NCBI GenBank assembly: GCA_964559125.1
Contig: CAZLGW010000005.1
Location: forward strand, 1-64,000
Reading direction: 5' to 3'
Source: Ravibacter sp964559125
GTDB taxonomy: Bacteria; Bacteroidota; Bacteroidia; Cytophagales; Spirosomataceae
Length of the DNA stretch: 64,000 nt
The notes beneath the pieces were generated by a model. It worked only from the letters and a program-made list of their open reading frames with translations, had not been told where the DNA came from and did no database searches. This document shows, piece after piece, positions 34,823 through 43,435 of the stretch. Position 1 is the stretch's first letter; every line of letters begins with the position of its first letter. A program made the translations under genes and the position numbers.

Positions 34823-36319
34823 TTACACCCAATCCAGCGACTTGCTGATGGCCTTCTTCCATCCTTTATAGAGCCTGATCCTGGTAGCGTTATCCATATC
34901 GGCCTGATAGACCGCGCCTGCTTCCCAGTTGGCTTTCAGGTCGTCGACGCTTTCCCAGAAGCCTACCGCCAGGCCGGCTGCGTAGGCAGCTCCCAGGGCG
35001 GTGGTTTCAGTTACTTTCGGGGCAATTACCTGGACATCGAGCATATCGGCCTGGAATTGCATCAGGAGCTGGTTGGCAACCATTCCCCCGTCTACCCGCA
35101 GGTTGGTCAGAGGGATCCCGGAGTCCTGTTCCATGGCTCTTACCACGTCCAATGTCTGGTAGGCGGTAGCTTCCAGCACGGCCCGGGCGATATGTCCTTT
35201 GTTGACATACCGGGTGAGGCCTGCGATCACTCCGCGTGCATCGCTCCGCCAGTAGGGGGCATAAAGACCGGAAAATGCCGGTACGAAGTAGGCGCCTCCG
35301 TTGTCGTCGACTGTCCTTGCCAGGGCCTCGATTTCGCTGCTGTTTTTGATCAACCCCAGGTTGTCTCTCAGCCATTGGACCAGGGCGCCGCCTATCGCTA
35401 TACTTCCTTCCAGGGCGTATTGTGCAGGCTGGTTGCCGAATTGGTAGGAAACAGTAGTAAGAAGGCCGTTTTTGGAGATCTTCAGGTCATTGCCCGTGTT
35501 TAGCACCATAAAGCAGCCGGTGCCATAAGTATTTTTGGCCATGCCGGGGTTAAAGCATACCTGCCCGACGAGCGCGGCATGTTGATCGCCGAGGTCTCCG
35601 GCAATGGGGACATCGGGGAGCACTTCAGATTTCATATGGCCGTAGACCTCGCTGCTGCTTCTGATGGCCGGGAGCATTGCTTCGGGAATTCCGAATTTCT
35701 CCAGCATGGCTTTATCCCATTGCAGCGTACGGAGATCCATAAGCTGTGTTCTGCTCGCATTCGTAACGTCCGTCACATGGATCCCTGCTTTTGCTCCGCC
35801 GGTAAAATGCCAGATCAGGTAAGTGTCAATGTTACCGAAAAGAGCTTCTCCTTTTTCAGCATCCGCTCTCAGCCCGTCAACGTTTTCCAGCAGCCATTTG
35901 ATCTTCAGCCCGCTGAAATAGGTAGCCACCGGCAGGCCGGTAACCGATCTGAACTGATCGGGCCCCCCGTCTTTTTCAAGCGCAGTCACGTAGTCTTCTG
36001 TCCTGGTATCCTGCCAGACGAGGGCATTATAGTAGGGCTTGCCGGTGCGTTTGTTCCAGACCACCGTGGTTTCCCGCTGGTTGGTGATGCCTATTGCTGC
36101 AATATCGTGCGCTGAAGCCGACGCCTTGATGCGGGCTATGGCGATTACTTCAAACGAGTTTTCGAGTATTTCTTCCGGGTTGTGCTCTACCCAGCCCGGG
36201 CGCGGGTATATCTGTTCGTGTTCCTTCTGGCTTGTCGAAACAATATTCCCTTTCCTGTCAAAAAGAATACAACGTGTACTGGTAGTACCCTGGTCAATAG
36301 CGGCAATGTATCTCGACAT
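34823..36319 (-). CDS. glpK: Glycerol kinase
   Basis: 498 residues, full family length. FGGY kinase motifs: AIDQGTTSTRCILFD at the N-terminus (phosphate loop), GITNQRETTVVWNKRTG near 78, GDLGDQHAALVGQ near 240, and the C-terminal ATP/adenosine loop DGGMVANQLLMQFQADML. Phosphorylates glycerol to glycerol 3-phosphate. No glycerol facilitator (glpF) or glycerol-3-phosphate dehydrogenase (glpD) is adjacent, so the gene stands alone or pairs with the secreted EEP-family protein. Confidence 0.96.
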   Translation of the reverse strand: MSRYIAAIDQGTTSTRCILFDRKGNIVSTSQKEHEQIYPRPGWVEHNPEEILENSFEVIAIARIKASASAHDIAAIGITNQRETTVVWNKRTGKPYYNALVWQDTRTEDYVTALEKDGGPDQFRSVTGLPVATYFSGLKIKWLLENVDGLRADAEKGEALFGNIDTYLIWHFTGGAKAGIHVTDVTNASRTQLMDLRTLQWDKAMLEKFGIPEAMLPAIRSSSEVYGHMKSEVLPDVPIAGDLGDQHAALVGQVCFNPGMAKNTYGTGCFMVLNTGNDLKISKNGLLTTVSYQFGNQPAQYALEGSIAIGGALVQWLRDNLGLIKNSSEIEALARTVDDNGGAYFVPAFSGLYAPYWRSDARGVIAGLTRYVNKGHIARAVLEATAYQTLDVVRAMEQDSGIPLTNLRVDGGMVANQLLMQFQADMLDVQVIAPKVTETTALGAAYAAGLAVGFWESVDDLKANWEAGAVYQADMDNATRIRLYKGWKKAISKSLDWV

Positions 36320-36370
36320 AACGTTTTTATTTTTTGTGTCAGTTTGGAAACTTAAAAAGACACGGACAGG

Positions 36371-38161
36371 CTAGTTCTCACTATCCGCCTCTACTTTAAT
36401 GCCCATCATCCGCATCAGCTCAGACGCATTGAAGCTGGAGCAGGTACCTTCGCTGAGCTTGTAGTCGAAAGTGATCCGCCCGTCTGAAAGGTCGGAGCGG
36501 AAGTTGAAATTACGGACATACGGCTGGCTATCGCCCCAACTGCCCAGTTCGAGGTCGTGCGTCGATACCAGTCCTGAAGCATTGAGAGGATGCAACTGCC
36601 TGATCAGCGCCGCTGCTCCGCGGTGCCGGTCGGCCGAGTTGGTGCCTTTCAGGATTTCGTCGAGGAGATAGAAAACGGGTATCCTGTTTTCCTGCCCGGC
36701 GAGTTCGATCAGCTGTTTGAGGCGCTTCAGCTCGGCATAAAAGGAAGAAGTGTTTTCTTCCAGCGAATCCTGGGTACGCATACTGGTAAACACCTGCATC
36801 AGCGTGCAGGACATACTTTCTGCGGGTACTACCCCCCCGGCCTGCGCCAATACCAGGTTGATCCCTACCGTTCTCAGGAAAGTACTCTTGCCTGACATAT
36901 TAGAGCCTGTGATCAGTATGGTTTGGCCATGCCCGGAAACCGAGAAATCGTTACAAATTCTTTTCCCCGCAGGGATCAGCGGGTGGCCGACCGCCTTGCA
37001 GGTTATCTCCGGCTCTTTTCCCCAGTGAACCTCCGGAATCGTCTGTTCCGGGTTGGCAAAGGCGTGGCCCGCGAGACTGTTAAGCGCCTCTATATTTGCC
37101 AGTGAGTCCAGCCATTCCGGGAAGCGGTCTCTGTATTTTTCCTTCCATTTCTCGAGCGCATCGAGACAGATCAGGTCCCACATAGACGGGATACCTACAA
37201 ACAATGAAAAGTAGGCATTGGCCCGGAAATCGAGCCGGCTGAACCACCTTCCCAACTGCCGGAATGCGCTTTCGGCTTCGTGGGCGTTATGCAGTTGCTG
37301 AGACCACCATTTACCTTTGAAAGACTGGCTGCCAGCCAGCGCCATCAGGTCGGCATAAGCCACCAGCGTAGACCCGATGTGCAGGGTCTGCTCGGTAAGC
37401 TGCCGGATATGATTTGCATACCGCTTCAGTATAAGAATATGTACGCCAAGGCTGAAACCTAATGGCCATAAAGGGAAGAGACTCAGCGCCCAGCCTGTAA
37501 GAAGCACAGCCGTAACGATCGCCCACCATTTCCATTTCAACCCTTTCAAAAGCACAGGGTCAACCGGCTTCCTGACCCATTCATTGAGCGCTCCGATATG
37601 CTGGGTGGCATTTTTATGGAGCAGGGCGGTAGCCTGCCAGTTTTGGCGCCATTCGTAGTGTTCACGGCTTTCAGCCAGGGCCTCCTGTCGTTCCAGGATG
37701 GTTTCCAGGGGAGCCGGGTTGGCAAGCCAGTGTGCCAGCCTTGCGCTGCCGAGCGAGGTTTGGGTACGGTTCAGAAGCCGGTACAGCGAGTGTTTGCCGA
37801 ATATATCGAGGTCCCCCGAATAGTAGTGGAGGCTGTCTTTGTATATATCTCCCGTATCTTCCCGCACAAACTCGTAATCGAGCCTTTTTTCTTCATCGAT
37901 GTTGACCGACAGGATACTCTGATAAAATCGCAGCCGTCGCCGGGCCGATTGCTGGATACGCATCAGGGCCAGGAAAATAATCACGGCAGCCAGGCTGACC
38001 AGGGGCCATATATTCCCGCCCTGGTTGGTCCAGAACCATATCGAAGCGACTACTGCTACGAAGCCCGATAGCCTTAGCAGGGAATAGAAGTTAACTTTTT
38101 TTTGCGCTTCGGTCTTCTTTCCGGCAGCTATTTCCTGCTGGGCTATAAAATGATTTTTCAA
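36371..38161 (-). CDS. Membrane-anchored MutS-like ATPase
   Basis: 596 residues. Two hydrophobic hairpins (about 32-67 and 212-245) precede a MutS-type core: clamp/lever-like helical region, then the ATPase with Walker A GSNMSGKST (419-427), the TQDSLEENTSSFYAELKR signature, Walker B FYLLDEILKGTNS (497-509) and STHDLEL. It lacks the mismatch-recognition domain I and the Smr domain of MutS2. This is a MutS-related family found in Bacteroidota and some Firmicutes whose function is unproven; membrane attachment argues against a normal mismatch-repair role. It overlaps the upstream ABC exporter gene by 4 nt. Confidence 0.85.
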   Translation of the reverse strand: MKNHFIAQQEIAAGKKTEAQKKVNFYSLLRLSGFVAVVASIWFWTNQGGNIWPLVSLAAVIIFLALMRIQQSARRRLRFYQSILSVNIDEEKRLDYEFVREDTGDIYKDSLHYYSGDLDIFGKHSLYRLLNRTQTSLGSARLAHWLANPAPLETILERQEALAESREHYEWRQNWQATALLHKNATQHIGALNEWVRKPVDPVLLKGLKWKWWAIVTAVLLTGWALSLFPLWPLGFSLGVHILILKRYANHIRQLTEQTLHIGSTLVAYADLMALAGSQSFKGKWWSQQLHNAHEAESAFRQLGRWFSRLDFRANAYFSLFVGIPSMWDLICLDALEKWKEKYRDRFPEWLDSLANIEALNSLAGHAFANPEQTIPEVHWGKEPEITCKAVGHPLIPAGKRICNDFSVSGHGQTILITGSNMSGKSTFLRTVGINLVLAQAGGVVPAESMSCTLMQVFTSMRTQDSLEENTSSFYAELKRLKQLIELAGQENRIPVFYLLDEILKGTNSADRHRGAAALIRQLHPLNASGLVSTHDLELGSWGDSQPYVRNFNFRSDLSDGRITFDYKLSEGTCSSFNASELMRMMGIKVEADSEN

Positions 38162-40029
38162 AGGGAATCGGTACTTAATAAGTCTTCATTTTCACGGCCT
38201 TCGGTAACGGCTTCGAACTGCAGCCTGACCAGGTTGGCGTAGAGGCCGTTTTCTATTGATAAAAGCTGCGTATGGGTTCCGCTTTCTGCGATAATGCCGT
38301 CGCGTATAACATATATCTTATCCACTTTATTGATAGTGGCGAGCCGGTGGGCTATGACCAGGGTGGTCCTGTTTTTCATCAGCTCGTTCAGCGCTTCCTG
38401 GACCAGCTTTTCCGACTCTGCATCGAGCGAGCTGGTCGCTTCGTCGAGGATCAGGATCTTCGGATCTTTCAGGATCGCCCTGGCAATGGCAATACGCTGC
38501 CGTTGTCCGCCCGAAAGCTTGATGCCCCTCTCGCCCACGACCGTATCGAACTTTTCGGGAAAGGATTCAATGAACTGCAGGGCGTTGGCCTTCCGGGCGG
38601 CTGTATAAATTTCTTCAAAAGAAGCCCCCGGCTTGCCGTAGGAAATATTTTCAAGGATAGTGCCGCCGAAAAGTATGACCTCCTGGGGGACGATAGCGAT
38701 ATTTCTTCTCAACTCATGCAGGTTGAAATCCGATACCGGCTTGCCGTCGATCCGTATAGCGCCGCTGTCTGTTTCATAAAAACGCATCAGCAACTGGATG
38801 ATCGTAGATTTTCCTGCGCCGCTATGGCCGACCAGGGCGATCCGTTCGCCGGGTTCGATCGTCATATTGATCCCCTTCAGTACGCCCAGATCCTTACGCG
38901 ACGGATAAGAGAAGCCTACGTTATCATAAACGATATTACCTTTTACAGGTTGGTAAGAATTACTTTGGCTTGCTTTAAGGTCAAGTTCAGGCTCTTCTTC
39001 CAGTATTTCCAGGACTCTTTCCGATGCGCCGATCGTACGGTTGATCTGGGCGTACATATCCCCGAGACTGTTGAGCGCCCCGCCGATATAGGCAGTATAA
39101 ATCACAAAAGTAAACAGACTGGATATGCTCAGCTCACCGGCCTGGATCAGGTGGGCTCCAAACCACACGATACATACGATCCCGCCGAACATAACCAGGG
39201 TAAGAAACGACACGAAGAAACCGCGATAAGTTGCGGCTTCGAGCATAAGTGAGATTACCCTGTCGAGAGACGATCCGTACCGTTTGATCTCCAGCGATTC
39301 GGCGGTAAAGGCTTTAACGGTGTGAACGTTCTGGAAGGTCTCCTCTACGACTACGTTGGCTTTTGCAAGCTCGGTCTGCGCACGACGCGAAAGGCGCCTG
39401 ATATAGCGCCCGAAAAAAACGGCGGCAAGCACGAGCAAAGGAAAAGTGGCCAGCATAAAAAGAGCAAGCTTGGCCGAAGTATAGAGCAGTAATCCCGTAC
39501 CGATAATGAGTGTGGCGCCCTGGCGGAAAAATTGGGCGAGGGTATAGGAGAGAATACTGTCGAGGTAAGATACATCGGACGTGACGCGACTCGTAAGATC
39601 ACCTACCCGGTTGGTTTCAAAAAATGTAATGGGAAGGCAGATGATCTTTGAATACAGATCTCTGCGGACATCCGCCATGGCCCGCTCGCTTACCCTGGTG
39701 AAAAGGAAGATCCTGAAAAAAGAAAAGATGGCCTGGAGTATCAGGATTCCAAAAAGAAACCCGATAATCTGGTTAAGGGTATATTTGCTGCTCCCCTGTA
39801 GTACTTCCACTACCTCTCCGACGGCTTTCGGGAATATGAGCGACGTACCCGTGGCCAGTATCAGGAAAATGAAACCCAGTATGAAGATGTTTCTGTAGGG
39901 TAGTGTATAACGAAAAATCTTCAGCGTCTTTTTGAAGCCGTCCCTGCGGATGGGCTTCGTCGCAAAAAATGATACTTCACTGTCGTCAGGCGTATCTTCG
40001 GGATTCTTAAATTCTCTTTTTTTAGCCAT
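38158..40029 (-). CDS. ABC exporter, MsbA-type fused permease/ATPase
   Basis: 623 residues. Six-helix ABC transmembrane domain (about 40-320) with FLFTRVSERAMADVRRDLYSKI and the FFETNRVGDLTSRVTSDV coupling region. ATPase with Walker A GHSGAGKST near 402, signature LSGGQRQRIAIARA near 503, Walker B ILILDEATSSLD near 525 and switch AHRLATI. Homodimeric exporters of this type move lipids, lipid A precursors or drugs. Its stop overlaps the start of the MutS-like gene (ATGA), so the two are translationally coupled. Confidence 0.92.
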   Translation of the reverse strand: MAKKREFKNPEDTPDDSEVSFFATKPIRRDGFKKTLKIFRYTLPYRNIFILGFIFLILATGTSLIFPKAVGEVVEVLQGSSKYTLNQIIGFLFGILILQAIFSFFRIFLFTRVSERAMADVRRDLYSKIICLPITFFETNRVGDLTSRVTSDVSYLDSILSYTLAQFFRQGATLIIGTGLLLYTSAKLALFMLATFPLLVLAAVFFGRYIRRLSRRAQTELAKANVVVEETFQNVHTVKAFTAESLEIKRYGSSLDRVISLMLEAATYRGFFVSFLTLVMFGGIVCIVWFGAHLIQAGELSISSLFTFVIYTAYIGGALNSLGDMYAQINRTIGASERVLEILEEEPELDLKASQSNSYQPVKGNIVYDNVGFSYPSRKDLGVLKGINMTIEPGERIALVGHSGAGKSTIIQLLMRFYETDSGAIRIDGKPVSDFNLHELRRNIAIVPQEVILFGGTILENISYGKPGASFEEIYTAARKANALQFIESFPEKFDTVVGERGIKLSGGQRQRIAIARAILKDPKILILDEATSSLDAESEKLVQEALNELMKNRTTLVIAHRLATINKVDKIYVIRDGIIAESGTHTQLLSIENGLYANLVRLQFEAVTEGRENEDLLSTDSL

Positions 40030-40059
40030 AATGATTTTTTGTCTCAGGGGGCAGCTGTT

Positions 40060-41064
40060 CTATCGGTCGTCCCGCTGTCCTTTGTATCCCGATTCGGTGA
40101 GGATCGCCCGTGCATTGTCGTTGGCCATAACCTGTTGGAGCGTCAGATCCGGATGTTCGGTGAAAAGCCTGTTTACGATGCGCCATCCTACCCACCGCCC
40201 AATTCCGCCCGGTACGTCCTCGCCGATTTCAAAAGTAGTGGGACGCTCACCCACGTATTTCTGCTTTTTTTGCTCTACCTGCTCATACAGGAGCTTGTTT
40301 TCGGTCAGGTGCGCCCAGATGTCTTTCTGGGAAACATTGGCTTTTGCAAGATCTTGCTGCGAAAAGCCAAGTATAAGGCTGTCGGGGGTAGCGGGCATCA
40401 TATAGCGCACGAACTCGAAGTTCTTGCCGTACCAGACCATATCAGCCAGCAGGGTCCTGTCTTCAGGGTTTATCCGGTTATACTTCTGCGCTTCAAAAAA
40501 TAGGATCGACGGGGCGATATATTCCTTTTGATAACGGGGTAGCTGATAATGATGTACATCAGGGCGGAACCGCGCCGCCGGGCCGCCGAAGTAGTCCAGG
40601 CCGATGATGATCAATGAATCCGAAATGAAAAGATCGCTTCCAAGGAAGCCTGTTACCATTGTCTGTACTTTCGGTACCTGCGCATCGGGATAGTAATATT
40701 TCAGGTGGCGGAAAGCATTTTCAAGCGGGAGCGTTACCGACTTATCGAATCCTGCGAAAATGGAATCGAGCTGGCTTTTGAAGCCTCTCAGCACAGGATT
40801 GGAGATATTCTGGTAGAGTTTTGCGGCTAGCAACGGTTTCTCCATGGACAGATCCGGGAAATAAAGCATTGCCAGGGAAGGGTATTTATTGAGAAAGTCC
40901 AAAACCTCAGTTTCAGTCCGGCAGGCAAAGAGCTCTTCCTCCAAACGCTCAGCAGGCATCGAAACCGTGATCCCCGACACATCGACCTCTCTTTTATCAT
41001 CTTTCCCGCAACCTGTCAGGACCAGTATCGAAACCAGCAATAGTATTATTCTCTCTTTACACAT
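40060..41064 (-). CDS. gldB: Gliding motility lipoprotein GldB
   Basis: 334 residues. Lipoprotein signal MCKERIILLLVSILVLTGC (Cys19). The body shows the GldB pattern: ACRTETEVLDFLNKYPSLA, a catalytic-metalloprotease-like fold region, FLGSDLFISDSLIIIGLDYFGG, RPDVHHYQLPRYQKEYIAP, MVWYGKNFEFVRYMMP and GRWVGWRIVNRL. GldB is required for gliding and T9SS function in Flavobacterium, though it is also kept in non-gliding Bacteroidota. It fits with the T9SS cargo and PorP genes in the window. A TAATTTTG promoter element lies 33 nt upstream. Confidence 0.9.
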   Translation of the reverse strand: MCKERIILLLVSILVLTGCGKDDKREVDVSGITVSMPAERLEEELFACRTETEVLDFLNKYPSLAMLYFPDLSMEKPLLAAKLYQNISNPVLRGFKSQLDSIFAGFDKSVTLPLENAFRHLKYYYPDAQVPKVQTMVTGFLGSDLFISDSLIIIGLDYFGGPAARFRPDVHHYQLPRYQKEYIAPSILFFEAQKYNRINPEDRTLLADMVWYGKNFEFVRYMMPATPDSLILGFSQQDLAKANVSQKDIWAHLTENKLLYEQVEQKKQKYVGERPTTFEIGEDVPGGIGRWVGWRIVNRLFTEHPDLTLQQVMANDNARAILTESGYKGQRDDR

Positions 41065-41096
41065 CGTCTTTGCAAAAACTAAAGGTTTCCGAGCGG

Positions 41097-41104
41097 CAAA
41101 ATTA
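41097..41104 (-). promoter_or_regulatory. Putative gldB -7 element (TAATTTTG)
   Basis: An exact match to the Bacteroidota -7 consensus TAnnTTTG, 33 nt upstream of the gldB ATG on the minus strand. A -33 TTG is present only at loose spacing. Confidence 0.5.
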
Positions 41105-41117
41105 GGTAAATTTTACA

Positions 41118-41125
41118 TAGCTTTG
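41118..41125 (+). promoter_or_regulatory. Putative his-operon -7 element (TAGCTTTG)
   Basis: An exact match to TAnnTTTG, only 5 nt before the leader-peptide ATG at 41131. Transcription from it would begin at about 41129-41133, so the leader reading frame would be leaderless or nearly so. No convincing -33 TTTG is seen. It is divergent from the gldB promoter element. Confidence 0.5.
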
Positions 41126-41130
41126 CGGCA

Positions 41131-41205
41131 ATGAAACATACAGTTCCATATCATCATGAAACCAGCCACCTGTCCGGCCCGGGGCCCGGACTACAGGTTT
41201 TATGA
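41131..41205 (+). CDS. Putative histidine leader peptide (24 codons, four His)
   Basis: The ATG at 41131 opens a 24-codon frame ending at TGA 41203-41205, with His at positions 3, 8, 9 and 13 (HH pair at 41152-41157). Four His codons among the first 13 are far above chance. The frame sits immediately in front of hisH and is followed by competing hairpins and a terminator, the layout of a ribosome-controlled attenuator. The peptide itself is expected to have no other role. Too short for routine ORF calling. Confidence 0.75.
   Translation: MKHTVPYHHETSHLSGPGPGLQVL
41169..41198 (+). promoter_or_regulatory. Leader hairpin 1:2 of the his attenuator
   Basis: CCTGTCCGG pairs with CCGGAC...ACAGG through a GC-rich stem within the end of the leader frame. 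Its 3' arm CCGGACTACAGG (41187-41198) can alternatively pair with CCTGGAGCCCGG (41242-41253), which contains the 5' arm of the terminator. A ribosome stalled at the His codons (last at 41167-41169) would block the first pairing and free the second. Confidence 0.65.
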
Positions 41206-41244
41206 TTTTGTATCCGGCAGAGAGAAAAGATCATAGTTATTCCT

Positions 41245-41283
41245 GGAGCCCGGTTCTGTGAAGAGTCGGGTTCCTTCGTTTTT
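41245..41283 (+). terminator. Intrinsic terminator of the his attenuator
   Basis: GGAGCCCG (41245-41252) pairs with CGGGTTCC (41267-41274) in eight consecutive pairs including one G-T, followed by TTCGTTTTT. It lies 10 nt before the hisH ATG at 41293, so read-through is needed for operon expression. Confidence 0.75.
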
Positions 41284-41292
41284 ATTGTAAAA

Positions 41293-41880
41293 ATGAATAC
41301 GGTAATCATAAAATACAATGCAGGAAATGTCCGTTCGGTGATGTATGCGCTCGACCGGTTGGGGGTTTCTTACGCCTATACGGATTCGGAAGAGGAGATC
41401 AGGGGAGCTGATAAAGTGATATTTCCGGGAGTGGGCGAGGCAAGCTCGGCAATGGCCTACCTGAGAGAAAAGGGGCTTGACCGTCTTATCCCGTCGCTCC
41501 GGCAACCCGTGCTCGGAACTTGTGTCGGCATGCAGCTCATGTGCAGGTATTCCGAAGAGGGGGATACGCCCTGTATGGGGATTTTTGATACGGACGTGAA
41601 GCGTTTTCCGCAACAGGACGGCTTTAAAGTCCCGCATATGGGATGGAACAGCATTTTTGACTATAAAACGCCGATTACCGCTAACCTCCCGGAGAACGCC
41701 TATGTTTATTTTGTGCATAGCTATATGGCGCCGGTATGTGAACACACGGTGGCTACGTGTGACTATATCGTGCCTTTCAGCGCCATGCTTCAGAAAGATA
41801 ATTTCTTTGCTGCCCAGTTCCACTGCGAAATCAGCGGAGATGCGGGTCAGAAGGTGCTGGAGCGGTTCCTGAAGCTGTGA
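41293..41880 (+). CDS. hisH: Imidazole glycerol phosphate synthase, glutamine amidotransferase subunit
   Basis: 195 residues. Class I amidotransferase triad: nucleophile Cys77 in GTCVGMQLM, with His177 and Glu179 in QFHCEIS, where the usual HPE is HCE. It supplies ammonia from glutamine to HisF in histidine biosynthesis. First gene of hisH-hisA-hisF-hisIE. The usual upstream hisGDCB genes are absent and gldB is divergent, so this part of the pathway is a separate transcription unit here, apparently under its own attenuator. Confidence 0.95.
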   Translation: MNTVIIKYNAGNVRSVMYALDRLGVSYAYTDSEEEIRGADKVIFPGVGEASSAMAYLREKGLDRLIPSLRQPVLGTCVGMQLMCRYSEEGDTPCMGIFDTDVKRFPQQDGFKVPHMGWNSIFDYKTPITANLPENAYVYFVHSYMAPVCEHTVATCDYIVPFSAMLQKDNFFAAQFHCEISGDAGQKVLERFLKL

Positions 41881-41905
41881 GTTTAAATAGAGAATTTATA
41901 TTACC

Positions 41906-42634
41906 ATGTTTATTATACCTGCCATAGATCTGATCGACGGGAAATGTGTAAGGCTTACACAGGGTGACTATGCCCGGAAGAAAATTTATAACGAGAACCC
42001 GCTGGAAGTTGCCATGCAGTTCGAGGATGCAGGATTGGAGCGGCTCCATCTTGTAGATCTTGACGGCGCGAAAGCCGGGAAAGTGGTAAACTGGAAAGTA
42101 CTCGAGACATTAGCCGGGAAAACCGGCCTTCATATCGATTTCGGCGGTGGTGTTCAGTCGGATGAAGATCTCGGGATAGTCTGGGATTGCGGCGCAAAGC
42201 AGGTAACGGGAGGGAGCATTGCTGTAAAGAATCCCGGTTTATTTGAGAGCTGGCTGCAGCAGTATGGCGGCGATCGCATTATACTGGGAGCCGATGCCAG
42301 GAATGAAAAAGTGGCGGTAGGCGGCTGGGAAGAAGGCACTTCGCTGTGGGTGTACGATTTTGTGGAGGAATATGTAGCGAAAGGCGTCAGATATACCATC
42401 AGCACCGATGTTGCCAAAGACGGTCTGTTGCAGGGACCTTCCCTGGAGCTTTACAAAAACCTGCAGGAAAAATGTCCCGGTCTGAATATCATTGCCAGCG
42501 GGGGAGTGAGCGGTATGGCCGACATAGAAGCGCTGGCAGAGCAGAAGGTATTCGGGGTGATAGTAGGGAAGGCGATCTACGAAGGACGCGTAACTTTAAA
42601 AGAACTCGGGCTGTTTGAGGCGCAAAATAAATAA
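41906..42634 (+). CDS. hisA: ProFAR isomerase
   Basis: 242 residues, TIM barrel. The N-terminal catalytic Asp is in FIIPAIDLIDGKCVRL (Asp8) and the second in ISTDVAKDG near 128. Phosphate-binding loops DFGGGVQ and ASGGVSG are present. It isomerises ProFAR to PRFAR, the HisF substrate. Lies 25 nt after hisH and 5 nt before hisF. Confidence 0.95.
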   Translation: MFIIPAIDLIDGKCVRLTQGDYARKKIYNENPLEVAMQFEDAGLERLHLVDLDGAKAGKVVNWKVLETLAGKTGLHIDFGGGVQSDEDLGIVWDCGAKQVTGGSIAVKNPGLFESWLQQYGGDRIILGADARNEKVAVGGWEEGTSLWVYDFVEEYVAKGVRYTISTDVAKDGLLQGPSLELYKNLQEKCPGLNIIASGGVSGMADIEALAEQKVFGVIVGKAIYEGRVTLKELGLFEAQNK

Positions 42635-42639
42635 CGGAT

Positions 42640-43416
42640 ATGCTTACCAAGCGGATTATTCCCTGCCTGGACGTAAAAGACGGGCGCACAGTAAAAGGAG
42701 TCAATTTTGTCAATCTCAGGGATGCCGGCGATGCGGTGGAGCTCGGCCGGCTGTATGCCGACCAAGGCGCCGATGAGCTGGTTTACCTCGATATCACCGC
42801 CACGGTAGAAGGGCGTGGAACCTTCCTGGAGCTGGTTACCAGGGTGGCTCAAAGTGTTAATATCCCCTTTACAGTGGGAGGTGGGATCTCGTCTGTAAAG
42901 GATGTTTCAGCCTTGCTACATGCAGGTGCAGACAAAATATCTGTCAATTCTGCGGCCGTGCGTGCCCCCGACCTGATCGATGAGCTGAGTCGCGAATTCG
43001 GAAGCCAGTGTATTGTAGTGGCCATCGATACGCGCTTCATCGAAACGGCGCCGGGAAAATACGAGCACATTGTCCATACGCACGGCGGGCGCAGGCCAAC
43101 TCCTGTAGAGACCCTTGCATGGGCCAGGGAAGTGGAAGACAGGGGCGCCGGCGAAATTCTCCTCACGTCTATGGATACGGACGGGACAAAGGCCGGGTTT
43201 GCACTTGAGCTGACAGCCGCCATATCGGGCGCTGCAGGCATTCCCGTCATCGCTTCGGGGGGAGCCGGTACTATGCAGCATTTCTGTGAAGTATTTACTG
43301 AAGGAAAGGCGGATGCAGCCTTGGCAGCCAGTATTTTCCACTTTGGGGAGATCGCCATTCCCGAGCTGAAAGATTATCTTACAGAACGAAATATTCCTAT
43401 GCGCCGCACGCGCTGA
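42640..43416 (+). CDS. hisF: Imidazole glycerol phosphate synthase, cyclase subunit
   Basis: 258 residues, TIM barrel. Catalytic residues: Asp in IPCLDVKDGRTVKG (Asp11) and Asp in TSMDTDGTKAG near 175; glycine-rich phosphate sites TVGGGISS and ASGGAGT. With HisH it makes imidazole glycerol phosphate and AICAR from PRFAR. Five-nt spacing from hisA indicates co-translation. Confidence 0.96.
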   Translation: MLTKRIIPCLDVKDGRTVKGVNFVNLRDAGDAVELGRLYADQGADELVYLDITATVEGRGTFLELVTRVAQSVNIPFTVGGGISSVKDVSALLHAGADKISVNSAAVRAPDLIDELSREFGSQCIVVAIDTRFIETAPGKYEHIVHTHGGRRPTPVETLAWAREVEDRGAGEILLTSMDTDGTKAGFALELTAAISGAAGIPVIASGGAGTMQHFCEVFTEGKADAALAASIFHFGEIAIPELKDYLTERNIPMRRTR

Positions 43417-43435
43417 ACGTTAACCCAATTAGATA

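Noticed and set aside
41200..41823. A 207-codon minus-strand frame over hisH
   Set aside because: Antisense to hisH and its leader; the plus strand explains the region fully.
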